Shown here: positions 9,064 through 16,361 of the stretch, one piece after another
Layout: every line of letters starts with the position of its first letter
How positions within the stretch are numbered: position 1 is the first letter of the stretch
Assembly: GCA_907163375.1 (NCBI GenBank)
Contig: CAJQUW010007434.1
Span: forward strand, 248,001-312,000
DNA length: 64,000 nt
Source of the DNA: Prostheceraeus crozeri
Lineage: Eukaryota; Platyhelminthes; Polycladida; Euryleptidae
Direction of reading: 5' to 3'
Position numbers and translations under genes: made by a program
Notes under the pieces: model-generated
Seen by the model: the letters and a program-made list of their open reading frames with translations, nothing else
What the model was told of the DNA's origin: nothing
The model's database searches: none

Positions 9064-9525
9064 TTATTGAAGTCCTTTATAAAAGTTACGAATGCGCTTT
9101 TCATTGACAAGGGTATCATGTGAAAAATGTTTACAAATGTCATGTAAAGAGTCATAATGTAGTCGTTGCATTACAAAGTAGAGGGCATAGGCTCCACATG
9201 TTGAAGACAAGGGATGTTGATAGGCCAAAGCATTGCGAATCCATTTTCGTGAATGTCGGTTCATGAAACGTGTGACATAATCACAGTTTGGTAAGGCCAA
9301 TGAATCAAAAATTTCGCCGCAATAGTTTTTATCAATAAACAAAACTTTCCAGTGTTTGCCGGGTAAGTGTGCTGTATCAGTATTCATGATAATGAATGAG
9401 GGTGGTTTTGGTAAAACTGTGGGCATATTATTAATGGAAAACACACCTCGAAATGCTGCAACAGTGCGTTCATCACCATGTTCTTGAACGACTCTCTCTA
9501 GCTCTGCATCAGATAACCAACTCAT
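9064..9525 (-). CDS. PRO: Adenain-like cysteine protease (153 aa)
   Basis: Full-length for Polinton PRO, the maturation protease related to adenovirus endopeptidase (family C5, Ulp1-like fold). The catalytic His lies in GKHW (about residue 57), the acidic partner in the EIFDSL segment (about residue 71), and the nucleophile in STCGAYALYF (about residue 110). In adenoviruses the enzyme cleaves core and capsid precursors, and here the pX-like protein carries RGG-type sites nearby in the element. Its start overlaps the end of the MCP frame by one base. TAA lies inside an AATAAATA, so the poly(A) signal overlaps the stop. Confidence 0.88.
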   Translation of the reverse strand: MSWLSDAELERVVQEHGDERTVAAFRGVFSINNMPTVLPKPPSFIIMNTDTAHLPGKHWKVLFIDKNYCGEIFDSLALPNCDYVTRFMNRHSRKWIRNALAYQHPLSSTCGAYALYFVMQRLHYDSLHDICKHFSHDTLVNEKRIRNFYKGLQ

Positions 9526-10292
9526 TAACTTGTATAAGAAGCGGAAACGTCACGTAGTCTGTTAATTCGAATGGTGGAATCGAACACAGCATAGATGAGT
9601 ACATTGACTGTTTTCGTCAAATCTTTTTCAAAGAAGAATTCTAGTTTAAGACCCTTCGTGGCAGTGCCCGGACGATAAGAAGCACCTGCTTCATTGTTTG
9701 CTGTCAAATCAGATGCATAAAGTGTATAACCTTTAGCAAATTCATCATAGGTCAAACCATTGGTGTCATCAGTATTCCAGTATTTAAAGGTCTCCATAGT
9801 ATTTTGATATGAGCGAGAATAATGTCCATTAGCAAAGTCTGGACAAAAAGGAGTACCAGAAATGCAATCAGTATCGCGATACAATCCGATTTGATTTAAA
9901 CCAAAGTGTTCAAAGTTGAGGGGATTCTTTGATGTATTACCATTGTATGCATCATTTGCAATCAATCCCACAATGATCATTTTTGGTGATTGTATAGGAA
10001 ACAAACTATCTTTAACAAAGCTCTTTTGCGCACGAGGAATGGTGAAACTATGGATCTCAGTATGATTTACATCATAAAGAGCATCATACCTCTTCAAACC
10101 CATCTCGTGACCATTAATCACCGAAGGATTCACTGTCATTCGTCGCACATAAAGTCTAACACTTTCAAACACAATCTTAAATTCAGTCTTTGCTCCATAA
10201 GAATTCAATACAAATTTAGGATCGTTCGGCAAGAGATGAACTCGCATGTCTACTTTTGACATTAAGAAACGTGATTGACGGAAAAAGTCCAA
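9525..10292 (-). CDS. MCP: Major capsid protein, partial (C-terminal two thirds)
   Basis: Matches the double-jelly-roll Polinton major capsid family (the group often annotated as F54H12.2-like). Visible family blocks are VRRMTVNPSVINGH (about residue 50), KNPLNFEHFGLNQI (about residue 125), YDEFAKGYTLYASDLT and the closing VLIYAVFDSTIRINRLRDV. The same blocks occur at 54511-55326 in Polinton B. Only part of the family length is represented here; the gene lies directly downstream of the integrase region. It would form the icosahedral shell. Treated as broken. Confidence 0.85.
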   Translation of the reverse strand: MDFFRQSRFLMSKVDMRVHLLPNDPKFVLNSYGAKTEFKIVFESVRLYVRRMTVNPSVINGHEMGLKRYDALYDVNHTEIHSFTIPRAQKSFVKDSLFPIQSPKMIIVGLIANDAYNGNTSKNPLNFEHFGLNQIGLYRDTDCISGTPFCPDFANGHYSRSYQNTMETFKYWNTDDTNGLTYDEFAKGYTLYASDLTANNEAGASYRPGTATKGLKLEFFFEKDLTKTVNVLIYAVFDSTIRINRLRDVSASYTS

Positions 10293-10318
10293 GTATAGGG
10301 GACCATATAATTCACGGA

Positions 10319-11013
10319 TTAACGGATATAATTCACGGTGATTTCACGGATTGTATCCACCATGTCTGGAGTTATGTCAGCAGGTTTGTGACGAATCATA
10401 CGATGAACAGAATGATTGTAAGCGTGTACAGTATCTTGTAATACATCCGTCCACTTTTGTGTTACTTTTGCAGTGAAATAGCGCCATAGACGAGTTTTCA
10501 GCGTACGATTAAAGCGTTCGACCACTGCAGCCTTGTATGCACTTTTCACACAAACAGCTCAATGTTGTGTTCGCGAAATAAAGCACGCACATGTCTGTTT
10601 TCAAACTCTTTCCCTTGATCAGTCTGAATACGTGTGGGAATGCGTCCTTCACTGAAAATATTTTGGAAAGCCTCGGCCACTTCACCACGCTTTGTCTTGA
10701 GTGGTTGAACCCAAGCATAACGAGAAAATAAGTCAATGACAGCTAGGAGAAAGCGATAGCCTTTATTCTTTTTAGCTAATAAAGAAACATCAGCCAAATC
10801 TGCTTGCCATTGTTCATCAATATCATGAACGATATAAGAACGGGTAGGATAACGTTTTCGAGCTTGTGTGTGCAATGTATATGCAGGTTGAGCTTTTAAC
10901 CATCTCTTCACTTGTTTCTGTGAATAACCACTTGCTTGTGACAATTTTTTCACTGAAGCATAACCTGCATAATGCTTTGGGTTATAGTAAATTGATTTCA
11001 GATGTTCATCCAT
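10319..11013 (-). CDS. INT: Polinton integrase (DDE, retroviral-type)
   Basis: Transcribed right to left. It has an N-terminal helix-turn-helix-like region (SQASGYSQKQVKRWL), then the core with first Asp in EQWQADLADV, second Asp in IQTDQGKEFEN and catalytic Glu in VVERFNRTLK. This is the Polinton integrase family, related to retroviral and Ty3 integrases, which joins the element ends to target DNA and makes 6-bp duplications, as seen here. The Polinton B homologue is 57946-59096, which also has a chromodomain; I do not see a chromodomain in Polinton A. Looks broken (about one break). Confidence 0.88.
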
Positions 11014-11019
11014 CGTCTA

Positions 11020-11214
11020 TTAAGAGGAATCGTTAATTTGCCTCAAAGTATCAGTCTTTTTCTCGGCTAGGGTTTGCGTTTGTGTTTGAGAACTGCTTTT
11101 GCTACTTTTTTGAGCCGTCTTGTATGAATCACTTTTACAACATGTACTTAAGCAGTTCAATGACACATGAATGTTTGGCAACTCTGAACATGGGATGCAA
11201 CATAGCTTCTTCAT
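11020..11214 (-). CDS. Conserved small cysteine-pair peptide (64 aa)
   Basis: The N-terminal half has CC-x2-C (residues 5-9), then NCLSTCC (about residues 20-26); the rest is Ser/Thr/Lys-rich. A 67-aa ORF in the same place in Polinton B (58963-59166) shares CC, NC-[LV]-S-[ST]-CC and the polar tail. The start overlaps the stop of the upstream gene as TAATG. No known family comes to mind; options are a palmitoylated membrane peptide or a metal-binding factor. It sits between the mid-block ORF and the integrase in both elements. Confidence 0.6.
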   Translation of the reverse strand: MKKLCCIPCSELPNIHVSLNCLSTCCKSDSYKTAQKSSKSSSQTQTQTLAEKKTDTLRQINDSS

Positions 11215-11546
11215 TAAAAGTCTGTGATAAAATCAAATGATGGATAACGTGTTGAAGGTTTTGGTATACGCTTCGGTAAATTCTCGGGTGTTTTCAAAGT
11301 TTGCTTGATCCTCTTTTTAGGTCTCTCTACACTTTGCAACTTTCTCTTCGTAGGTGTAGATACAGTTTCCATTTCCTGTAAGGTATCACGTCCAAGAATT
11401 GCCTTTGGAACATTGAATTTCTTCATACTCTTTAAAAAGAACTCCCATCCTGTAGGTGTAAAGTGACGACGACGATCACGAACAGCATGATTAATTAAAT
11501 CTTCCACTCTTGAGTCCCTAATGACTGCACTATCATCATCTACCAC
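11214..11546 (-). CDS. Mid-block ORF, C-terminal type (110 aa)
   Basis: Contains DLINHAVRDRRRHFTPTGW (about residues 16-34) followed by a Lys/Arg/Pro-rich tail. The block HAVRD...GW recurs in the Polinton B ORF at 59201-59719 (LLQYAVRDVRQK...GW). The basic tail suggests nucleic-acid contact or nuclear targeting. It lies downstream of 11553-11840 and ends in a TAATG overlap with the cysteine-pair peptide. Function unknown; probably a core, structural or assembly protein given its place in the virion block. Confidence 0.55.
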   Translation of the reverse strand: MVDDDSAVIRDSRVEDLINHAVRDRRRHFTPTGWEFFLKSMKKFNVPKAILGRDTLQEMETVSTPTKRKLQSVERPKKRIKQTLKTPENLPKRIPKPSTRYPSFDFITDF

Positions 11547-11552
11547 TTCACC

Positions 11553-11840
11553 TCATTGTGTGATTTTCAATTTGTGTTCGAGACTTCGATATAAGCTCAG
11601 TGCGCGATTGCGATAGGGTTTGGGTGAACCAAACGAAAGATCATTGCGAATTTTTTCTTTCAATTGTTTCATTTCTTCTAAAGTAGAACTCTGCTTTATC
11701 AAACGATCATACGGATTTTTACTTTGTACAGCTTCTTGTTCATATTGCTGATTAAGTTGTGACATTTGATTTGCCCAAGGTTGATGAACACTCTGCATTG
11801 TAGTCAGATGTACATATTCTTCTTGTGGAATAGCAATCAT
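11553..11840 (-). CDS. Mid-block ORF, N-terminal type (95 aa)
   Basis: I choose the ATG at 11840 over the GTG at 11858 because the protein then begins MIAIPQEEYVHLTTMQS, and Polinton B has an equivalent MVVIPQEEYVQLTTLQS near 59835. The rest is helical and charged and ends with a SPKPYRNRALSLYRSL block that matches TPRPYRVRAERLFDF in Polinton B. It overlaps the end of the ATPase frame by a few bases if the GTG were used. Function unknown; it belongs with 11214-11546, which occupies the same slot as one larger ORF in Polinton B. Confidence 0.55.
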   Translation of the reverse strand: MIAIPQEEYVHLTTMQSVHQPWANQMSQLNQQYEQEAVQSKNPYDRLIKQSSTLEEMKQLKEKIRNDLSFGSPKPYRNRALSLYRSLEHKLKITQ

Positions 11841-11854
11841 GCGTTGAAAACCAC

Positions 11855-12496
11855 TCACAACAATTTATATATGATCATGGGTTTCTCAAAGAGATGACTG
11901 CGTAAGCGATAATCCTCAGGACACTCCTGGGTAAAGTCCAAAAATAAATAATTATAGGGTTTTTCCGTAGCAGCCTCAAATACTTCAATCAAGGCTTTTG
12001 ACTTGCGAGGAAGAACTTGTCGAGATAGGAATTCAACTTGACTTTTATCGCGAGGATTTTTAAAGATGATGTAGTAATGCGTGTTTAGACTTCGAGTCCG
12101 TGCTTCTTTTCCACTTGGAAAAAGATTTTGCATAATAAAAATGATAAAGCATGGTTTGTGATGAGCAGCCTTGGTAAACATAGCAGTTACTTCTTGTGAG
12201 TTCTTACTCTCATTAAGTAAATCATCAAGAATGATAATATCATAGGGTTGAATATCAGCAGTGCTGATAATCCCCGGTTGAACCAAGTAACCCTTACCAA
12301 CCAATTCACGATGTAAGTTATGTTGATAAATTCCATAGCACCAAACAACGCGATTCCGTATGCAGTCAAAAATCTCATTACGACGCTCCAACAATTGCAG
12401 TGTTAAATGTGTCTTCCCACTATGAGAGGGTCCTACGATACACATAGTGCGATTACAGCGTAAACGAAATCCATGTTGATTTTGATGAAAAGTCAT
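11855..12496 (-). CDS. ATP: Genome-packaging ATPase, A32/HerA-FtsK type (213 aa)
   Basis: Walker A is GPSHSGKT (about residues 22-29) and Walker B is YDIIILDDLL (about residues 83-92). Downstream are the conserved FTKAAHHKPCFIIFIMQN block, where the Gln would be the sensor, and NTHYYIIFKNPRDKSQ. These are standard for Polinton ATPases, which are thought to pump DNA into capsids. Length is normal for the family. The homologue in Polinton B is 60015-60527. Confidence 0.9.
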   Translation of the reverse strand: MTFHQNQHGFRLRCNRTMCIVGPSHSGKTHLTLQLLERRNEIFDCIRNRVVWCYGIYQHNLHRELVGKGYLVQPGIISTADIQPYDIIILDDLLNESKNSQEVTAMFTKAAHHKPCFIIFIMQNLFPSGKEARTRSLNTHYYIIFKNPRDKSQVEFLSRQVLPRKSKALIEVFEAATEKPYNYLFLDFTQECPEDYRLRSHLFEKPMIIYKLL

Positions 12497-12513
12497 ACCA
12501 TTTAACTTAGTAT

Positions 12514-12792
12514 CTATCCATTAATGGCTTTTTTCGCGAGAGCACCAGCTAATCCTCCCAAAGCAAGACCGGCAGCTGCCATGATGATAGGCGCTAAAAG
12601 TGGTAAGAAGCCACCGCGCTGTGATAATAGTTTGCGCTTTGTAGGAATCGATGTTTTTGGATTGCTCAAAGTGCGAAGAACTTTACCATGCCTGGCAATT
12701 GCATTGGCCTTTTTGCTATTTAATGTCATATAACGCACTTTTCGTATTTCCGCACACATTTTACGAATGAAGGCTTCGTTTGCCAGCTTCAT
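12514..12792 (-). CDS. Adenovirus pX-like protein (92 aa)
   Basis: The N-terminal half is basic; then comes LSQRGGFLPLLAPIIMAAAG (about residues 56-75) and a Gly/Ala-rich hydrophobic end. Adenovirus pX has the same architecture: a basic region, RGG followed by I/F-LPLL-x-P, then an Ala/Gly-rich hydrophobic tail. In adenovirus the precursor is cut by the viral protease to give the DNA-condensing mu peptide. Homologue: 61919-62191 in Polinton B (QRGGGGFL). Its ATG lies 4 bases after the stop of the 38-aa basic ORF. Confidence 0.7.
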   Translation of the reverse strand: MKLANEAFIRKMCAEIRKVRYMTLNSKKANAIARHGKVLRTLSNPKTSIPTKRKLLSQRGGFLPLLAPIIMAAAGLALGGLAGALAKKAING

Positions 12793-12796
12793 TGCC

Positions 12797-12913
12797 TCAC
12801 ATCGATGAGATGGTTTTAATTTTAATAAGCGACGAAGAGTGAGACAGAACTTTTTGTTTGCATTTGATTGACACTCGTCTGCGCGAACGGTGAGATGAAC
12901 GACGTCTAGCCAT
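12797..12913 (-). CDS. Small basic ORF upstream of pX (38 aa)
   Basis: Starts MARRRSSHRSRRR and stays basic, protamine-like in its first third. An ORF of exactly the same length (38 codons plus stop) with basic composition lies at the same place in Polinton B (62195-62311). The TGA is followed after 4 bases by the pX ATG, which would allow coupled translation. A TAAGCAAA box lies 27 bp upstream of the ATG. Probably a DNA-condensing core peptide; inference from charge and position. Confidence 0.5.
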   Translation of the reverse strand: MARRRSSHRSRRRVSIKCKQKVLSHSSSLIKIKTISSM

Positions 12914-12939
12914 TTTTACAGGTGGATGTTAGAGTGTTC

Positions 12940-12947
12940 TTTGCTTA
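12940..12947 (-). promoter_or_regulatory. TAAGCAAA box, basic ORF and pX
   Basis: TTTAAGCAAAG, 27 bp upstream of the ATG at 12913. Confidence 0.45.
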
Positions 12948-13103
12948 AACACGACAGCAGCGTCGAAACATCACCGTCGTAAACGCAATGAAATAGAGGA
13001 AGACATTGAGTACAGCACTAGTAAAAAGCAATACACTGAGAACAGCCACAGTACCAGTAGGATAGTCAGAAGCAGATACGTGTGGGTAGCTGTAATGTAT
13101 CAT
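12945..13103 (-). CDS. Small single-span membrane ORF (52 aa)
   Basis: The open frame from the ATG at 13103 has a polar N terminus, one long hydrophobic stretch (about residues 18-45) and a short tail RRCCRV. A basic, Cys-containing tail after a transmembrane span is typical of a cytoplasmic stop-transfer end that may be acylated. It lies next to, in another frame, the membrane-type ORF 13066-13407. No counterpart is obvious in Polinton B. Confidence 0.4.
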   Translation of the reverse strand: MIHYSYPHVSASDYPTGTVAVLSVLLFTSAVLNVFLYFIAFTTVMFRRCCRV

Positions 13104-13407
13104 TCAGTGAGGTACCATAGTTCAATGGAAACAGTTCAGCTGTGTCGTTTGCTGATATGTTATGAGCCAGACATGAACAATCTGTTTGTACGACGATGCT
13201 TGTAAAGTTTAATGCCTTTGCATCAATTGTGCTTAAGTGGAAAAGGCTTCCCATAAGCAACGTGTAGAATACATAGCTCCAAGCAAGGTAATGAAAGAAG
13301 CCCATGATGTAACAGTGATGAAAGTGTATTCGTAAACTGCTTTGGTTTAAAATTATAAGATAGCATATAGTCAACATCTTCACAGTTTGCGTGAATGATG
13401 ATAGCAT
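13066..13407 (-). CDS. ORF with hydrophobic leader and N-glycosylation sequons (113 aa)
   Basis: The useful part begins at the internal Met in MGFFHYLAW: a hydrophobic segment follows, then a polar region with four N-x-S/T sequons (NFT, NIS, NDT, NDT) and a Cys pair. This is the composition of a small secreted or type I membrane glycoprotein. It overlaps 13223-13579 in another frame, so only one of the two may be real in the overlap. No family recognised. Confidence 0.35.
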   Translation of the reverse strand: MLSSFTQTVKMLTICYLIILNQSSLRIHFHHCYIMGFFHYLAWSYVFYTLLMGSLFHLSTIDAKALNFTSIVVQTDCSCLAHNISANDTAELFPLNYGTSLNDTLQLPTRICF

Positions 13408-13579
13408 TACTCAAACGATGTATCATCTCTCTACAATCACTGGATGATAATAGTTTTTCCAACACAAGAATCCACTGCCTTGTATAATCATGCTTTCTCT
13501 TTTCAATGAGACGGTGATACAGTGGTGTCATGGTCATAGATGACTGTTCTAAAGTCGGCAAGGATTGCATCAAAATCAT
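13223..13579 (-). CDS. Unknown helical protein (118 aa)
   Basis: Starts MILMQSLPTLEQ, is rich in Leu, His and Ser, and is predicted by eye to be mainly helical. No motif is recognised. It occupies the slot between UBA-RING and the pX block that in Polinton B is filled by the unrelated-looking 207-aa ORF 62444-63067. A virus-type apoptosis or membrane factor would fit the slot, but nothing in the sequence proves it. Confidence 0.4.
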   Translation of the reverse strand: MILMQSLPTLEQSSMTMTPLYHRLIEKRKHDYTRQWILVLEKLLSSSDCREMIHRLSNAIIIHANCEDVDYMLSYNFKPKQFTNTLSSLLHHGLLSLPCLELCILHVAYGKPFPLKHN

Positions 13580-13592
13580 TTATATATTGAAA

Positions 13593-14114
13593 TTATTTGA
13601 ATTTATTTATTGAAATGACTGTTGAAATTATTTCTTGATCACAGATGGGGCACAACATAGTTTCCAAGGCTACATAGCACGTAGAACACATAACAGCATG
13701 ACAACATGGTAAAAAGAGAAGGGACCGCTCCCTTTTAAAACACTCAACGCAGTTCCGTTCACATAATAATTTAAACGTCTCTTCTTCCAATTTCTTTCTG
13801 AAGTCACTTTTATTGGTAGAGCTACTTGACAAATCAGTTGCAAATGTCACTTTTTTCTTTTTCACTCCAGATCGCGCCAATTTTATCCTATTTTCACTAT
13901 CATTACATTGCAGCATGGAAAAATCCTCTATCCATCTTCGATCCAAATGATGATTCATAGCATGCTCATCTAGATCCATTAGTCTTTCAACTAAAGCGCC
14001 AGCTTTAATATTTTCATTTACATTTGTAACACTTTCTATAGCCTTCCACGAATAACCAAGCTCTCTTGCTACAAACCATGAAGTTGGGAATCGAATGCAA
14101 CTTTTCATCTTCAA
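13593..14114 (-). CDS. UBA-like plus RING-finger protein, IAP-related C-terminal architecture (173 aa)
   Basis: Residues about 8-52 look like a UBA domain (ELGYSWKAIESV ... LVERLMDLDEHA), a ubiquitin-binding fold. A linker with a basic patch follows, then a C-terminal C3HC4-type RING (about residues 124-165) spaced C-x2-C ... C-x-H ... C-x2-C ... C-x2-C, preceded by a helix (LEEETFKLLCERN) typical of IAP-family RINGs. UBA plus RING with no BIR domain resembles the C-terminal half of cellular inhibitors of apoptosis. Likely an E3 ubiquitin ligase that restrains host death or immune signalling. The homologue in Polinton B is at 63178-63690. AATAAA follows the stop. Confidence 0.75.
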   Translation of the reverse strand: MKMKSCIRFPTSWFVARELGYSWKAIESVTNVNENIKAGALVERLMDLDEHAMNHHLDRRWIEDFSMLQCNDSENRIKLARSGVKKKKVTFATDLSSSSTNKSDFRKKLEEETFKLLCERNCVECFKRERSLLFLPCCHAVMCSTCYVALETMLCPICDQEIISTVISINKFK

Positions 14115-14469
14115 ATAATTTCAAATGATGATGAGTGTGTCAGGAATGGACACTCAGTTGAATATGCTTGATATGACTTGTACACCTTTGACAGCATTGA
14201 TGACTCTGTGTAATCTAATACTCTACTTTCACAAACATGAGTTCTGGTAAAAACTATTTGACTACACTAACGCTTACATTTTATGACACATGTGTTTCAT
14301 AAAACGTCATGATCAAACTTTCTAACTATACATCAACCTGTGTTGCAGTAAAACTTTTGTACAACATGATAAACTTTACTTTCATTTCATCAATTTTTCA
14401 CCCATCCTCTGAGTTATACTGGCTTGGAACCGTCATGAAAGCAAATGACTTTCAGGCCTCATTATGGCT

Positions 14470-14484
14470 AGCCTCGTAAAGGCT
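14470..14484 (-). terminator. Histone-like stem-loop behind the 14555-14788 gene
   Basis: On the minus strand AGCCT-TTACG-AGGCT, preceded by ATG and followed by AGCC. The flanks resemble the 4523-4538 stem-loop (ATG-AGCC ... GGCTACC). It lies about 70 bases past the stop at 14555. Confidence 0.4.
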
Positions 14485-14554
14485 CATGGATCATTCACGG
14501 AAAAAGGCAATGAAGCAGTGTGTATGTCTTCATGTTTTAAAGAAAGGATGCTCT

Positions 14555-14788
14555 TCACTCATACTTATGTTTAGCTCTAAACCATCTCCCCTCTTTTAGC
14601 ATCTTGGATTGTCTTTGATGACTAACTATTGTTGCTTTCTTCACATAGTCAATCGTTTCTAGACATTCGGCAATCTTCCTTGGATCACCTGTCTTGATTG
14701 CCATTGAGTAGTACCTTTCTGACAACTCCATGATTGTGTTCTTTTCTTTCTTTTGACGAATCATTAATTCAGCTTCTGTCTCACTCAT
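14555..14788 (-). CDS. Small helical accessory protein (77 aa)
   Basis: The ATG at 14788 lies downstream of a minus-strand TATA-like GATATAAGG (near 14855). The protein is highly charged, mostly helical (Glu/Lys-rich, then GDPRKIAECLETIDYVKKA) and ends basic. No family recognised. With 4220, 4876 and 6048 it forms the set of small TATA-driven genes at the element's edges; a histone-like stem-loop follows. Confidence 0.5.
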   Translation of the reverse strand: MSETEAELMIRQKKEKNTIMELSERYYSMAIKTGDPRKIAECLETIDYVKKATIVSHQRQSKMLKEGRWFRAKHKYE

Positions 14789-15118
14789 GATGCAGGATCA
14801 CTACACTGCAACAATGCTTAGTGAAAAGTGAATTTCTATAAAGTGCTACCTCCTTATATCTTGTCGTAGGAAACCTGAGTCCTGGATGGCGAACTTTAGG
14901 ACTTGTGATGTGTTTCATTAACTTTCAGACTACATTATCATTTCATAAACTTGTGTTTCATAAAACATTATGATACACTTTCTGACTACGTTCACGAATA
15001 ATACTTCAATGATCAAACTTTACTTTTACAAACGTGTGTCACAGTAAAACTATTTGACTGCACTTGCTTTTGCAAACCATGATACACTTTCTAACTATAC
15101 ATCAACCTGTGTTGCAGT

Positions 15119-15227
15119 AAAACTTTTGTACGACATGATAAAGTTTCTGACTACATTCACAAGAGCTTGTTCACTAGCGAAGAGAGAAGTCTGTGATGTG
15201 CTGCATGTGGTGCAAGGGTGGCCTCCC
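15119..15227 (-). repeat. Inner inverted segment matching 4631-4740
   Basis: Partner of 4631-4740. It lies next to a short direct repeat shared with about 14314-14378. Confidence 0.8.
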
Positions 15228-15750
15228 ATTTCATTCCATTCATCATTTCGTCTCCGTGATAGAGACAAGCAGAACTTATGGTTCATTCTCCCATGGTTGG
15301 CCAACTGTCGGGAGACAAGTGCAATGGAGATTTTATGAGGTAATCTGTGGCAGATAGCTAAATGTCGCCCTGGCGGTCAGAGTACAACGTTGAGACGAAA
15401 GGCAACCACTTGGAAACATGACGCAGAGAGGTTTCACAAGGATTACCATTGCCCACGTCCCGTGCAGTACTCATCGCTACGGACTTCACCGCTGTCTCGA
15501 AAGAACGCCCACCAACTGGAAGTATGACACCGAAAATCTCCGTGACTTGCACCGTCAATGACTTGATAGCCAGACATGAAAACCGGTGGAGTTATTTACA
15601 GGAGGTTGGTAAGTCGTTGCTTTGATCAGCTTGATAACAAGCCGTGATTCACAAGCGTTTTGCAATGGAGATGTTTAGATGCCACCCATGACAAGATAGC
15701 TAAGACTCAACCGATTGGCGTTCAAAGTGCTACGTTGAGAACTGTGTCAA

Positions 15751-16056
15751 ATGCCCAACATGAGTTGCCCCAGCGGTTTCGGTCTAAAATATGACACACT
15801 CCCTTGCCACACTTATCACTACGGCATCATCCGCCGTCCCGAAGGATCACCCTGTCAGTGGAATATTACAGCAAAACTCTCCGTGTCTTGCTCGCTTTCA
15901 GTGAAAAGCTGCTTGGTTCATGAGAAGACTGGCTCGTACACACTTATCCATGCCTTCATTGACTTCAGCAGGGTCGAAAACCCCAGAAAACCTCCAAAAA
16001 TAGTGAATTTAAATTTTTCATCTTTTTTAGCACTACTTATGACATTTTATAAGTAG
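15751..16056 (+). CDS. Doubtful TIR open frame, copy 2 (101 aa)
   Basis: Counterpart of 3296-3574 with a slightly longer 3' end. No domain or targeting signal is recognisable. The same caution applies: TIR identity alone would keep it similar. Confidence 0.2.
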   Translation: MPNMSCPSGFGLKYDTLPCHTYHYGIIRRPEGSPCQWNITAKLSVSCSLSVKSCLVHEKTGSYTLIHAFIDFSRVENPRKPPKIVNLNFSSFLALLMTFYK

Positions 16057-16353
16057 TCTATCACTTAGGGCAGGTCAATAGCGACCGAACCTTTTTTGAA
16101 TCAAGTCAAACGGACTTGTAGAAGCAAAGTTACAAGCCTTTAAAGTTTTGGAGTCTTTTATGGCCTGGAGACGAGGCCATCTCCTGGCGCAACTCTAAGT
16201 CTGACGCCTTAGCTGAGTTCAGCAATGAAATTTTCTAAGTCGGTTTCTTACGGAAACCCGGAATTTGGAATGTCCGAAGCTATCATCGGAGCTCAGAGTG
16301 ACGACCTTACCTTTGACAATCGCTCTCTTAATGAAAAGTCTGTCGGTTCCCTG

Positions 16354-16361
16354 CTTATATA
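16354..16361 (-). promoter_or_regulatory. Inward TATA box in right TIR
   Basis: TATATAAG on the minus strand, the counterpart of 2960-2967. Confidence 0.5.

Larger units (their letters stand above)
14314..15145. repeat. Direct repeat pair around the right-hand small gene
   Basis: About 65 bp at 14314-14378 recur at 15080-15145 (core GTTGCAGTAAAACTTTTGTAC). Related shorter pieces, such as CTTTCTGACTACATT and TTTCATAAAAC, are scattered between. No gene lies in 14800-15572 beyond these repeats. Confidence 0.7.
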
